A DNA stretch of 64,000 nucleotides from the NCBI GenBank assembly GCA_037693485.1, contig CM075346.1, positions 59,019,001 to 59,083,000 of the forward strand. Reading direction: 5' to 3'. Positions 10,429 through 22,486 of this stretch are shown in pieces. The position numbers and the translations under genes are program-made. The DNA is from Kitagawia praeruptora. Taxonomy: Eukaryota > Streptophyta > Magnoliopsida > Apiales > Apiaceae. Below the pieces are notes generated by a model. The model was not told where the DNA came from and searched no databases. It saw nothing but the letters and a program-made list of their open reading frames with translations. Position 1 is the first letter of the stretch. Every line of letters begins with the position of its first letter.

Positions 10429-11381
10429 TAAACGAATAATTAGTAACAATAACAAGTATCAACAAGATCGATAGAAACAATTGGGGTGATAAATTTCATC
10501 ATCAAAATAATTTAAGTATGACTTCACTTGAACAAGAAGTGAAAGGAAATACTTGCCTGATAACTCAGCTTAACCGTCTAATTATCTGGCCGTCTCACTT
10601 AATCACTGACTTCCATACGTCCCCGTCTACTTGATTCTACAATCCTTATCTCACATCACTATCTTTGACTGACCTTTTTCTACTTTAAACACCTCTCGCA
10701 ATAATACAGGATTCAAACAGAGCATGTAAACATTTAATCAAACAACTAATCACTTTTGCGACTCACTATCACGTAACGCACGTAATCACATAACACTTAG
10801 TCATTTAAACCACGTCAGATAGATCATACTAATCACATGTCACACTCCATGAACTTTAGAAATATTTTTAAAACGACTCTCAACCTTTGTTTCAACATAA
10901 AACTGGACTTTGGATTATTTTAAAACATTTTTAACTCATTTTCTGGGTTTATTAAACCTCGTATACATTTTTAAAACAACACACAGACTTCATTTCAAAC
11001 ACAACTTGACTCCAAATTTTTTTTGAATACTTTGAAATCATTTCTAGATTTTTAGAAATTTTTCTAGAGTTTTTAAATCATTTTCTGCATTTTTAATCAA
11101 TTAAATACTGTTTTTAAAACTTTTAAACAGAAATCAGATTAATTAAAAATGAAATAACCCTAAATAGATTAATTAAATCAACTAATAATTAATTAAGAAT
11201 TGATTACATTTATCAAATAATTAAATTAATTAAATTAATAATTGAAATTAATTAAAATAATTAAAGGTATTTAACTTTTAATCAATTTTGAATTAGAAGT
11301 ATGTAAATAAATAATTTTCAAAACTAATTAAATAAATAAATATTTCAGAATTTATCTGAAATTTGAAATATGATTTCAGAA

Positions 11382-11573
11382 AGAGAAAAAAGATCCTGAG
11401 GTTACCTCAGGAGAGTTACCTGAGGTTATAGTATAAAATATTGTGGTATTTTTGTAAATATTGAAAATCTTCTAAAAAAAGTCTGTAATTACAGTTATAC
11501 CCTCGTGCATTCATATGGGAATCATAGTTACCTCAGATAATTTTCCTGAGGTAATCTTAGGAACATCAATCCC
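11382..11573. mobile_element. hAT-like MITE of 192 bp with 8-bp target duplication
   Basis: TTTCAGAA flanks it at 11374-11381 and 11574-11581, and the sister LTR has a single TTTCAGAA at 31031-31038. Inside, the word TTACCTCAGG and its complement recur (CCTGAGGTTACCTCAGG near 11394-11410, CCTGAGGTAA near 11545). Terminal inverted repeats are weak. The 8-bp duplication points to hAT. Confidence 0.75.
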
Positions 11574-13173
11574 TTTCAGAAATTAATTCTCTGAATTTCA
11601 TAAATAAAATTAAGATTTTAAATAAAAGTTTTAGAAGAATAAAATGATTTTATGAAAAGTAAAAACTAATTACTTTTCAAAGTAAAAAGGTTAAAAACCT
11701 AACTTTTTACCACAACAGTTGTAAATAGAATCAAAACCGGGTCAACATTTCTAGAAAACGAGTCGGGATGAACAGAGTTTCGGGTCGCCAAGAACATAGC
11801 CGGAAAACTGGGTTTTCCAGTTTTCGGCCGATGCCCGGCCACCAGAAAACTTCTGTTCTCCCACAATACACACTATAACACTCGTTTCTTTACGAAAACT
11901 CCTCTGATACCACTTAATCAGCCTTATAAACTCATCAAAACAGACAACCAAATCCCATACTGAACTTTGACAATTCCGGCGCGGCTTTCTCCGGCCAAAA
12001 CGCGACTGTCCCCAACTCTTAACCAAATTCAAAGCTTAATATGTCAAAATGAAGCTTAGCTCACAACAAAACTAACCATGGCTTCAAATCATATGAACAA
12101 CCTCTCTATAATACAAAACAAAGAGTTTTAAAACTGACCAAAAACTCTTAGTTCGTTTTATACTTATACGAACATAAACAACAAAATTGATTATAAAAAT
12201 CGATTTTATAAGACCATATAGAGCTATAGGAAGCATCAAAATCACCAAACAATCAACCAAACAAAAATCCCCAAATTCACACCAAGAACCCTAAAATCGA
12301 AAAATTCAAATTAATAAAATTTCAAGGAAGCTACCTGGGCACGATTTGATCACAGATTATGAAAGTAGAGTTCTCAAGCTTCGATTTGACTACAAGAACA
12401 TCAAAATCCGACACCAAAATCACTTCCAATTTTTTGCTATGATCTTCAAGAACACAACATTTTTATTATTTGTTTTTCTTAATTTTGAAAATTTTGAAGA
12501 TAAGTGATGAATGGATAAGGGACAAGTGGCACACAACTGATGGGTTAAAAGAGATAAGGTTTTGTACAGGTTTCATAATTTGGTTCATTTATTTTCAATT
12601 CCCAGAATGATCGGGACCCAAATTAACTTTTAATCGGTCCGGAACGTACTAATTAATCAATTACGTGTCCGATTCGAACGAAAATATTTTGACGAAAAAA
12701 TAACAAATCGATTACTAAAAATTTATAAAACTTGTAAAATGAACAAAATACGAGTTTAGAATATTATGAGATTTATATGATGAAGGTCGATACATAAATA
12801 ATTTTAAATCGAAACCCGAAGAATTTTGAAAACAGGGTTTAACTGAGAAAGACGAACTGAACTGCGTGTTTTTCAAAAAAAGTTAAAGACAATCATCCAA
12901 GAGTCTAATACAATTACTAAACACATAAAGGGTCCCAAACAATCATTCCCGGTCCTTTTATTCATATCTAACGATACCATCTCATAATTGCGGTTTTAAA
13001 TATCCACCAAACCGAATCAAAATATTTATATAAATTAAAAATAAGCTAAATAAATTATAATAATATATCTTCGCCTTGACCAGTCAAACTGGACTAAAAT
13101 AATTCAAAATATTTTTTTTATTCCAATTTACAAAAATAGCAATTATACGAATTTAATATTCTCGATTCTTACA

Positions 13174-13195
13174 ATCTTCCCCCTAAATAGGATTC
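13174..13195 (-). other. Polypurine tract of the 9131-37861 element
   Basis: On the minus strand CCTATTTAGGGGGAAGAT precedes the LTR start TGTAAG. With the PBS at 29150-29161 this fixes the orientation. Confidence 0.75.
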
Positions 13196-15089
13196 TACCC
13201 TGAGAAGCAAGTCAAACAGATGGGGAGACTACTCTGACATCACACTAAAAAATTACCAAAACTCTCCCATCCTGGGACTCTTTCACCACACTCTTTCTCT
13301 GAATTTCAACCAGTTCATATTCTATAACAAAACAAAATCAGAACGATAACTTTTAAACGTCACTATCTAATATGCATCGTGGATACGCTGCATATAAGGT
13401 GTAAAGCTAACTCATAAGCAACACACAAAAGACCAATTCTCACTCTACGGAGATAATCCAATCGACACCATAGGCTTTCTTCTTCACCGTCTACCTCTCC
13501 CTTTGGCTAAGCTAGCACATGATCTTCTGTCGACCTTGAGCTGTCGTCAACCTTTTCTGAACCAATTCGATTACTTCCTTCGTCGGTGGCACCAACTCGG
13601 GTCCTAATATATCGGGGATCGACACTCTCATTTATATGGCACATTGTAAAGCGATAACTCAACGTTGGCTTGAAAACTATCATTATAGAAGAATTTCATT
13701 AATGACAACTGATCGTCTCCATCGTCTTCGATATCAAAGGTATATACGCTAGCATGTCTTCGCTGGTTTAAATCGTCCTTTCGCTTTGACCGTTTGTCCG
13801 AGAATGACAATTCATACTTACTTCTAACTTAATGTCTAAACCAATCTTGAAAATTTTTCTAAAATTCATATCTCATTTGAGCCATACTACTCCATTACAA
13901 ACTTGATTCTTTCCTTAACAAATTCCGTTAACTCAAAACATTTACTAATTGGTTACGAATGCCTGATCTACAGAAAATCGGGCATGACCTTTTCGTTTAG
14001 CGGACTATTCCCTGTGTAAACATTTCAAATACCAACCCAATCATCCACAAACAATTTATCTCCATACTCTTTTCATTCGCAATCATGTACAATGCTAATA
14101 TGAACTTTGCCTTGACTAGCGGTAAACGCGTAAATAAATAAATCTGCCTTGACTTGCAGTACATAGATAAGTAAAGAAAACTGCCCTGACTTGCAGTAAA
14201 CAAGTAAATAAACAAATCCATGATACCTTAATTCCAATATGTCATCCAAACCTTCTATCATCTATTCTTGACCGCATCCTTGAAATCGAATACTACAATC
14301 AAACACATACGTCATTAGATACACATTGAACACAATTCGATTAACAACTCACTTCTCACTCTGCCAAAAATAATTTGGATTGCTACAATGTTCGAAATAC
14401 AACCTCAAAAATTTTACTGGTTTTAAAACAATTTGAAAATCATTTTTATTCAATGAAAATCATTATGAATGTTCTTTAAAATTGGTTCTAATACGCTTGA
14501 AATAATAAATTTTAAAATATGAAGGTATTAAAACAAAGTACCTTCGAAAACATTTTTATTCACGATATTTACAGCTTTGAAACTAATAAAATTCCTAACC
14601 TAGACTTTGACATAACCCACTACTAGATTAAAATCATTGCAATAGCCTGTTTGCAATACTTACCATCCCGGGCCTCAGCCCCCTCAATACCAACCACAAG
14701 ATAACCTTCATTCCGCCATTTTTCAACAAATTCTGACTTTTATCACATGAAAATTCGGTTCAACACACATCAAATCAATTATACGTCCTTAACAAATAAC
14801 TCACAATCTTTGAAAATCCTTTAAACTATGCTTAATCTGCATCTTCCATAAATCGACTTCTGAAATGTAACTGTACATACTTCCACAAGATCTCGAATTT
14901 AACTCTACACATTATGATTGTTCCAATTAATTACATACATTACGACATCTATTCGTCGCTTGCATTTCGAGATATTACGAAACAAAGTGCATACTTACCA
15001 CTTATTTATCTTGACTATTCTATTCGTCTCTCGTCATCTCATCCAAATTCTGGTTCATTACTTCATCTTGGTACCTCTTTATTCTTTGA
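13196..15089 (-). pseudogene. Decayed gypsy pol, integrase C-terminal region
   Basis: Minus-strand remnants near 13370-13430 read VAYELAL and, after one frameshift, PYMQRIHDAY, matching the conserved tail of gypsy integrases (GPVAYRLALP...IHNVFHVS). The rest has stops in all frames. A 37-bp unit (CTTGACTTGCAGTAAA...) is repeated three times at about 14111-14221. Otherwise nothing is recognisable. Confidence 0.5.
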
Positions 15090-15699
15090 TAACAATACGC
15101 CACAAATGGGCTTTAACAACGCTTTTTTCAGTGTTACAAGCAAAAGTGTTGGCATAAATGCCTTAAAATTGGTCTACGGTAACACTTTTTTTTGATATTA
15201 CAATTGATAATAACTGGTGTTACCATAGCCATAAATAGGTATCTATGGTAACACCAAAATCGGTGTTACCATTGATCTTTAAAAAATGTGTTACCAAAAA
15301 TGAAAAAAAATAGGCGAACTTGTATTTGGGCGGCATTTTAATTTTTTATATACCTATTTTATGTATATTTAATATAAATAAATATCTCATTTTTTATTTT
15401 ATAAATTAATTAAAAATATAAAAGTTTTTCATAGTTATTTGTTGAATATTATAAAAAAACACAAATATTATTTGAAAAATACAAAACTTTGATATATCAT
15501 AGATTTTAAATTTTAAGAAATTTTAAATTTTAAATAATATAAGATATTAACTTTATCACATTTTAGGAGAAATAAAACATATTTTAATATAAAAATCTTA
15601 ATCAATTTTTAATATAAACAAATTACATCAAAAAAAGATAAACAAATCAATAAAGCCCTGGCACATGTTTGGAGGTGAAAAAAAGGGCGAATAATTTCC

Positions 15700-15840
15700 C
15701 CCCTAAATGAAAATTTTGTAGTCGATTTTCCTACCTCAAACTCTCCCGCCGCATACACCTATTTCTCAAACTCTCCAACTAAACTTCTCTCCCAGCTCAT
15801 ACCTCTCTCTCACAACTACAACTATAACTACGAATTGGTA
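15700..15840 (+). promoter_or_regulatory. Captured CT-rich 5'UTR-like sequence
   Basis: A pyrimidine-rich leader (many CTCTC and ACAACTAC words) ends at TTG|GTAAAT, a fair splice donor at about 15838. It resembles the first untranslated exon of a plant housekeeping gene and lies just inside the left subterminal repeats, upstream of the helicase fragment. The source gene is not identified. Confidence 0.35.
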
Positions 15841-16695
15841 AATTAAGTACATATTTTCTTGATCCTATTGTTTACTCTCCACTCATTGTTTGTTGTTTTT
15901 TTAATTTTGTAGGTGAATTTGGTGCTTTCAGTTTGGGGCTTTTATTTAGGTTAAAAGCTTTTCTTCTCAGATCTCATCTCTCTATCCATTTCTCTCTATT
16001 TCTCTGTTTCATTAATTTTATTGGTTTATATTGAATTGTTAATTGCAGAATTTTGATTATTTGCTCGATTTATTGTGTGATTTTAGAAGTACAAAGAAAT
16101 TGGTAAGTTTCTGGATTTAGTTCAATGTACCAGTTGAAAGCTGATAAACCAAATTGGATCAACTGGGTCTGAACGGTGAAGGTAAAATGCCCAAATGTCA
16201 AATATGTAAGAGAGGGGTATGAAGTTATTGTTGATATTGAGAAATGAATGCGAGATGAGGAAGTAAGTTATTGTCAAATTGGGCCATCTCTCTCTCTCTG
16301 TAATTGCTTATTGGGTAAATGGATTTTACATTGTTATGATAAAAATATGAAATTTATAAAAATGTTAGTTTCTTGATTGTTTGTTCTTGCATTAGGATTG
16401 TTTTCTTGAAAACCCTGATAGTTTTTAGGGTTTAGTGATGAACTTTTTTTAGTCCATATTCATGTCTTCTGGGCATTTTGGAATTTTGGTAACATTTGTG
16501 AATCAAAGATTGTAGGTTTTAAATTCTTAAGATTATACTGTTTGATTTGCAGTCCGATGTGACTATTCGAAAATCACCCATTTATGTAGTTCCAACCTTG
16601 TGTAATTGTGCTGTTAGATAAATAAATTACTGCGGGCTTTGTTAATATGGTTATTAAACAAGTACTATGTTACTTGATTAAAATTTAAAAGTCAG

Positions 16696-16961
16696 TAAAC
16701 TAAGAAGAGAAAAAGTTGAGTTTAAAGAATAAATATGAGTCCCTTGGTTGTTAGTTGTTTCATTACACCATTGTATTTAGGTATTGAGAAGGTTATATTT
16801 TTTTTATTGATGATGATATGTTATACACTAAACTAAGAAGAGAAAAAGTTGAGTTTAAAGAATAAATATGAGTCCCTTGGTTGTTAGTTGTTTCATTACA
16901 CTATTGTATTTAGGTATTGAGAAGGTTATATTTTTTTATTGATGAAGATATGTTATACACT
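16696..16961 (+). repeat. 133-bp tandem duplication inside CACTA 1
   Basis: Two adjacent near-identical copies, 16696-16828 and 16829-16961, beginning TAAACTAAGAAGAG and ending TTATACAC, with a few substitutions and a poly-T length change. No coding content. Confidence 0.9.
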
Positions 16962-17239
16962 ATAGCAGCCCGGCCTTCCTGTTACTAGCATATGTCAAGT
17001 TCTCAAAAAAGAAAGTACTATAGCAAGGTGGGAGAAACAAATGAAGTCAAGTATGGCCCTTGATGATTTTATTGAGTAACAAATGAGACATTTTCATGCT
17101 CAATTTCGCAATTGTATATGTGGATGCTATTATTAAGTTCAAGTCTAGCAATTTGCAGCCTGTAATTCTGCATGTGATGGTAAACTAGTGCACTTGTCTC
17201 TTTTTACTTTCTCTGTTTTAAAGTCCTAAGATTCTCTAT

Positions 17240-17620
17240 TAAACCCTATTACCTGATCCAGACAAAGAATTGCATTTTAAAATGCAAAGTTCAAACCAAA
17301 GTTGACAGCACAGGCAATACTAAGGAAGTTAGCTCTTGGAAAGAGGAACTTGCAAATACTCATACTGTAAATAAGGAGGTTCCATGGTACCTGGTAAGAC
17401 AAGGTTTTAGTATGACATTTTTCCATATATGTTCTCTAGTGTAGCGTCCCGTATCATCAATATCCAACTCAAATTAAGTTTATCTTCCAAAGTAGTTGAT
17501 TTTTGATACATGAATTTCTCGAGATTAAGAACAAATACGTTTCTGATCTGTTTCAGGATGATGGAACCAGTCAGGTATTTGTGTTACAAGCCCAACGTGC
17601 CTCAAATGTTTTGGAATAAG
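17240..17620 (+). pseudogene. Captured exon-like sequence of unknown origin
   Basis: An open stretch reading STGNTKEVSSWKEELANTH and ending ...VPWYL stops at a good donor (CTG|GTAAGA, about 17393). A second open stretch after TTTCAG (about 17557) reads DDGTSQVFVLQAQRASNVLE, then stop. They look like two exons of one host gene; I do not recognise it. They lie upstream of the helicase exons but need not belong to the same gene. Confidence 0.3.
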
Positions 17621-18476
17621 CAGGTACACATGTAGGAGCTTACAAATCAAAGCTTTTGCCTGTAAAAGGAACACTGTATAGCAATCGGATATAATTGGTC
17701 TGTTGTCTTCTCTGTATGCTATAATGTTTATTAGAATGCTGGATCAGGCACCATATGTCTATTGCAGGTTTTAAATTAAGATGGTATAATGCAGGACCTT
17801 TTAGTCAAGAAAAGTGTCACAAGGGAACCAGTTCTCGTGACTGGTACTCTATTATAAAACACATGGTTTATTTATGCACAATTGATATACTCTTTCCGCA
17901 CGAGGCTTTTGTGATTTGTATTGTAAAAACTTAAAACATATTTTTTGTACAGTAGGTGTTTCTTGAAGTAGGTGAACCTGATATGTAAATGCCCTATTTG
18001 AAATGATAATTCTCTTCTTGCCAACATAGATAATATTGAACTCCTGATCTATTTACAACAACTTCTACATTATAAGCTGGCATTTGAAGCTCCTTTCGAG
18101 CTACAGTTTATCAGTGGCTAGTGCAGGGATAGGTTTTAGTTTTCAGGAGAAATTGCTAATTTTAATAGTTGGTTAATGTGTGTCGTGACTCGTGAGAGTG
18201 TGCTTAAGAGCTAGGTTAGACTGCAATGTTCAAAAATAAATCATTAAGGTGATGTTTAATATGTTTAATATGTTAGACTGCAATGTTCAAAAATAATTCT
18301 AATTATGTTTAATATGTTGAGTTTGTAATTTTTCTGCCTTCAACAAAAGATAATCTAATGGAAAATAGCAGTGCAATTTCCCTACTAGACAATTTAATTT
18401 CGATTGAATTATTGTAAGGTTTAGTTACTCATTTACATTGTTCAGTTAAAAGATGTTATTCTTGCAACTGTCTCAG

Positions 18477-19003
18477 GCAGGCTGTAAGTTCTTAATATTT
18501 GCACACCATCAGCCAATGAGTTCAATACACCAATTTCTTCTGGTAAGATCATATCATTTATTCATGTACAATGCATTTTTTTTGGAAACGATGTAGAGAC
18601 GTATTGGAAACGATAAATTTCAGAAGAAAAAAGTTGGTTGCATTCGCATTGATGGTGGAACACCAGCAGCATCAAGGCAAGCACTGGTTACAGAGTTTCA
18701 GGAAAAAGATACTATTAGTGTAGCAGTGGTATTGCACTTGTCAATATGCTATCCATGCACAACCTTTTCCATTATATAAATCATCTGTTCTGCTAACCTT
18801 ATATTATTGTCCATAGTTAGGGGACCTAAATTCCCATTTTTTTTCTTCTCGGTGTTTCTTGAACATCTGGCCTTCAACTTTCAATTAGAGCTGCGGGTGT
18901 TGGGTTAACCTTAACAGCAACAAGTATTGTGATATTTGCGGAGCTGTCATGGACACCGGGGGACATTACTCAAGCTGAAGACCATGCTCATAGGATTGGT
19001 CAG
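18477..19003 (+). pseudogene. SMARCAL1/CHR18-like SNF2 helicase fragment captured by CACTA 1
   Basis: Three exon-like blocks in one phase encode part of the helicase C-terminal domain of a SMARCAL1-type SWI2/SNF2 DNA-annealing ATPase. Block 1, 18477-18542 (22 codons, GCKFLIFAHHQPM), has donor GTAAGA. Block 2, 18624-18728 (35 codons, KKKVGCIRIDGGTPAASRQA), follows TTTCAG and ends at a GT donor. Block 3, about 18878-19003, reads RAAGVGLTLTATS, then FAELSWTPGD and the motif VI sequence QAEDHAHRIGQ, with donor GTATAA. The acceptor of block 3 appears mutated (CAA instead of CAG at 18875-18877), so correct splicing is lost. The N-terminal ATPase lobe is absent. In the host this enzyme class remodels stalled replication forks; the fragment cannot. 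Open frames in all three blocks suggest recent capture. Confidence 0.8.
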
Positions 19004-20602
19004 GTATAATCAAAACTTCAAAAACATCTTACCTCATTAAGATCACCATATTTCTTATATTAAATCTATTATTGTTGGATAAGTTACGTTGTTTAAAACT
19101 GCATACTACCTAAATCCTTAAGGCAGTTTTCGCTTTTGGATTCTGGTTCTTAAGCCACACTTGTCTGCTTAGTAGATTTGGTATAATCTTTAGCTCGTAT
19201 GCTGTTATGAACTATTTGGTGACCAGTTTGAGATTTCTTGCAGATGAGCTCTTTAGCTTATTGATGCAACTTCTATACGTCGTTCTTAGTGATGTGGAGA
19301 AAGTAGGTTTTATTGCGTGTCATTCTGTATCACTAATCATTTTTATCTGTTAAATCTTCTAGATGGCAGATACACACATGCTTTAATATTTGGCTAATTA
19401 TGCATACTCTAAATATTTGGCTAATTATGCAAAGTCCGAAAGATCGAAAAGCTTATGCTTGCTCTGATGGTCGTTATAAAGTGGTTGATGTCATTAATGA
19501 GCATCCCTTCTACCTTTGCATTTGAGGGCCAATCTCCATCTGGCCTAAGTATACTGCACTAATCCCTGTGCAAGCCTCTTATCTCCTTGGTTCTGTTCTG
19601 TATATTTCAGCCCCTGATGTACAAATACTGTTATGGTTCTTGTTTCATTCTTTTAGGTTTCATCTGGATATGTATTATGTTCTTGTCCAGTTGTCTTTTA
19701 CATCTTATGAGTGCTCTCATGGTTTTTGTATCGTTCTGATAGTTTTCATCAGTCAACATATATTATCTGCTACACAGTTGATGACATAATATGGTATGCT
19801 TCATAGCATCTCTATCAGCTAAATTGAAGAACAGGTTCGGATGATTAATAACAAAGTTGATTTCTTTTATTTCGTCCCAGGGATGTTCTTTAGAGCAAGC
19901 TCTGTTCATGGTGCTAATCTTATAAAGGAGTACAAGAATAAGCCCTGCAAACCAAAGGTGTTGAGGTTGCTAATAAGTTGCTACTTAACTTTTAAACTAC
20001 TCAAGTTAGCTATTCCACGGTATTTAACTTAATTAGGTAGGTTTTAGATGGTTGGTTTGTGGATTTGATGTAGTTATTTTGGATGAGATTTTATGTATTG
20101 GAATGGCTTTTGGATAGCCTTTATGTATTGGAATGTTTGACAATATTTTGAATGATAATCTTTATTTTTCAATTTTACATGTTGCCTTTCTTTATTTAAA
20201 ATGTTGGTATAGAGCCTGTAAAAATGTAGCCATTGGCTCTAAAGTATTGATCATTATGTGTTGGCAAAAGATTAGCAAAGTGTTGGCATAGGTCTACACC
20301 AACACTTTTAATAGTGTTACTACAAAGATAATGGTGTAGCCATAGATCTATAGCAACATCTTATAAGGTGTAGCCACAGATCAGAAAAGTGTTGGCATAG
20401 GGGTCTACGGCTACACTTTTCTTCCATGTTACCAAAAATCGAAAGAGTGTTAGCATAGACCCCTATGGTAGCAGCCATTTTTGTAACACTCCCAAATTTG
20501 GTCAAAGTGTAGCTATAGGTGGTTTTAGGATCTTTTAGCAACACTTTTTGGCCTATAATCACACTTTTTTGGGCGTAGCCGTAGGCCATTTGTGGCGTAG
20601 TG

Positions 20603-20815
20603 TAACTTATGCTGAAATGTCATGTTATAAATTACCTTCATTATGGAACTAGCATTCGAACTTCCACATTTAACTTTTCAATACTTACACAGACTTATCA
20701 CGGTTAATTTCAAATCGTGGGTCTACTCTTCTACTTATAGGTATCAACAGATACCTCTTTATGTCGCATAACAAACAATCTCGTCCTTTATACAAATCAT
20801 CACAGTAATTCACAA
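20603..20815 (-). other. Short spacer between two CACTA elements
   Basis: 213 bp of the decayed gypsy internal region that once joined 15089 to 25781. No recognisable motif. Confidence 0.6.
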
Positions 20816-21473
20816 CACTACACCATATACTGTCTTTGCCAACACCTAAATAAAGTGTAAAAAATCAAGAATAGTGTTGCCTTAAGCCAAAAATTGGTCT
20901 AAGGCAACACTTTTTCCAAATTTGGTGATGTTGGATATAGTCCCGTAGCCGTAGGTGCTAAGCCAACACTTAGTTCAATTTTATGGCTACATCGATATAT
21001 ATGTTGGCTTAGTTATTTATACATATCTATGGCAACACTTTACGATCTACAGCAACACCAAATACAATGTTACCATAAACTCTATTGCAACATCATTTTA
21101 TCTTACAACAACACTATTTTGTCTACACTTTTTTTTTCAGCAACACATTTTCAGCTTTATGGCAACATCTTGTTATTGAACACTTTTAAAATTTTGCAAC
21201 ATCTTTTCACTTATTCCAACACTTTTTTTATTAAACACTTTTTCATATTTTATAAACCAATTAATAGTTTCAATTTATTTACAAAACATAAATATTAGAA
21301 AAACACTTTGCCAATTTATTTGCATTGGTTTACAAGTAGACTGTAGAGTATTAATTTACAATGACATGAATGTAAGAATTACATAAAATATTAATTTGCC
21401 ATTTACAATGACAGTTATTCCATAACCCTTTAAATACTATTTCCCACCAGTTTCGCAGACATCACTCTCAGGA

Positions 21474-22486
21474 TTACTTCCATGCTTTCCTCCCCCTAAA
21501 TTGTTTGTCAGCATGCCTCAGTTTTCTTTTCTTGTTTTGCCGAGATTTTGCTATCTTCGCTCTCTTTGCAGCAATGGGCATGGCCTTTTTGTGTTCCTTC
21601 TGCTTATTGCTTGTCCCACCAGTCTGCCAACCATAGATAGAAACATTAAACATGGAGTTGCCAAACACATCCAATAAAGAATTTTATGCAGCAAGTTAAT
21701 CACTAATAAAGAATTTGATGCAGCAAGTTCCAGGTAGACCAGTGGAAATGCAGAATGGAAGTAATTTCCAGATTCAGCATAATTTGTAACTGAAAGGTAG
21801 CTAAACTAGTTTATAATTTTATGCAAACGTTGTACATCATATAATAATACCATAAACAAGAGACCTCTAAAGTGCACCCTAAACCTCACATCCAGACCAC
21901 TAATTTTTTTACAGCTAAATAGCTAATTATGTGAAACTACTATTACTGTAGGTAACATTTATAAAAAGTAGAAAATAGTTCTCATCTCAGCTTTCAATTT
22001 ACTCACTTCAAAAAAATGAAGACAAGAAATTTACAAAACAGCAAGGATGCTCAACTCGAGCAGATACGCACCTATAATAATGAAAAGATAAAGCAATACC
22101 TCTGTGCATGAATGATCATGCACAAACTGATTGACAATTTGTCTGAACAGTGGTTCAACTGCATCAGGCGGTACCTAATCAAACATTTAAATATAAGGAT
22201 TGAACACATACAAGAACACACTATCAATTAGTTGTATTGGAGACATTGTGTACCATATCATGGCAGGCCTGAACTGCTGCTGCAAGTAAGGTTGTAACAT
22301 CTCGCTGATAAGGCTGCAAGTCGCAATAGAGACATCAGACATTGAGAATGTAGTAGGAGTATGCAATGCATTAAGATCATGATGGCATACCTGAACATAT
22401 TTCTGAATATAAGGATAGAAGTTCAATAAAATTAGGCGGTGCATGCCAATAGTTCTGGCAATAACTTTTACTATAATCATCCTAAC
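21474..22486 (-). pseudogene. SDA1: SDA1 gene fragment captured by CACTA 2
   Basis: SDA1 is a conserved nuclear protein needed for 60S pre-ribosome maturation. Four exons, in order on the minus strand, match the plant protein. 22486-22391 reads VKVIARTIGMHRLILLNFYP; 22313-22254 reads PYQRDVTTLLAAAVQACHDM; 22174-22100 reads PPDAVEPLFRQIVNQFVHDH; 21623-21474 is the C-terminus, AMPIAAKRAKIAKSR, ending QFRGRKAWK and a stop at 21476-21474. All visible splice sites are GT..AG and the exons are open. The exons between the third block and the C-terminus, and all exons before the first, are missing, so the protein would be internally deleted. It lies directly downstream of the RPS8 fragment on the same strand. 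Confidence 0.8.

Larger units (their letters stand above)
9131..13173 (-). mobile_element. Left (3') LTR of the 9131-37861 element
   Basis: Plus-strand TGTGGCATCC...GATTCTTACA, so the element-sense LTR is TGTAAGAATC...GGATGCCACA. It is about 4043 bp, including two insertions absent from the right LTR (10020-10428 and 11382-11573). No coding frame inside is supported; the matching short frames in both LTRs only reflect LTR duplication. Confidence 0.9.
15093..20602 (+). mobile_element. Non-autonomous CACTA transposon 1 carrying host gene fragments
   Basis: Left end CAATACGCCACAAATGG (one change from CACTA) and inverted right end CACTACGCCACAAATGG form terminal inverted repeats. TAA flanks it on both sides (15090-15092, 20603-20605), the 3-bp duplication expected for CACTA. 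Subterminal regions (15125-15300 and 20260-20570) are packed with AGTGTTGGCATAG/GTGTTACC words in both orientations. No transposase is seen. The inside contains intron-exon sequence from host genes on the plus strand, including SMARCAL1-like helicase exons. Confidence 0.85.

Noticed and set aside
19841..20032. 63-codon frame MINNKVDFFYF... at the right of CACTA 1
   Set aside because: It may include part of a captured exon (SSVHGANLIKEYKNKPCKPK) but has no match I know, and the reading continues into non-conserved sequence; not called as a gene.
15093..20602. PIF/Harbinger element, because the duplication is TAA
   Set aside because: The ends are CACTA-type with long subterminal repeat arrays; TAA is compatible with an ordinary 3-bp CACTA duplication.
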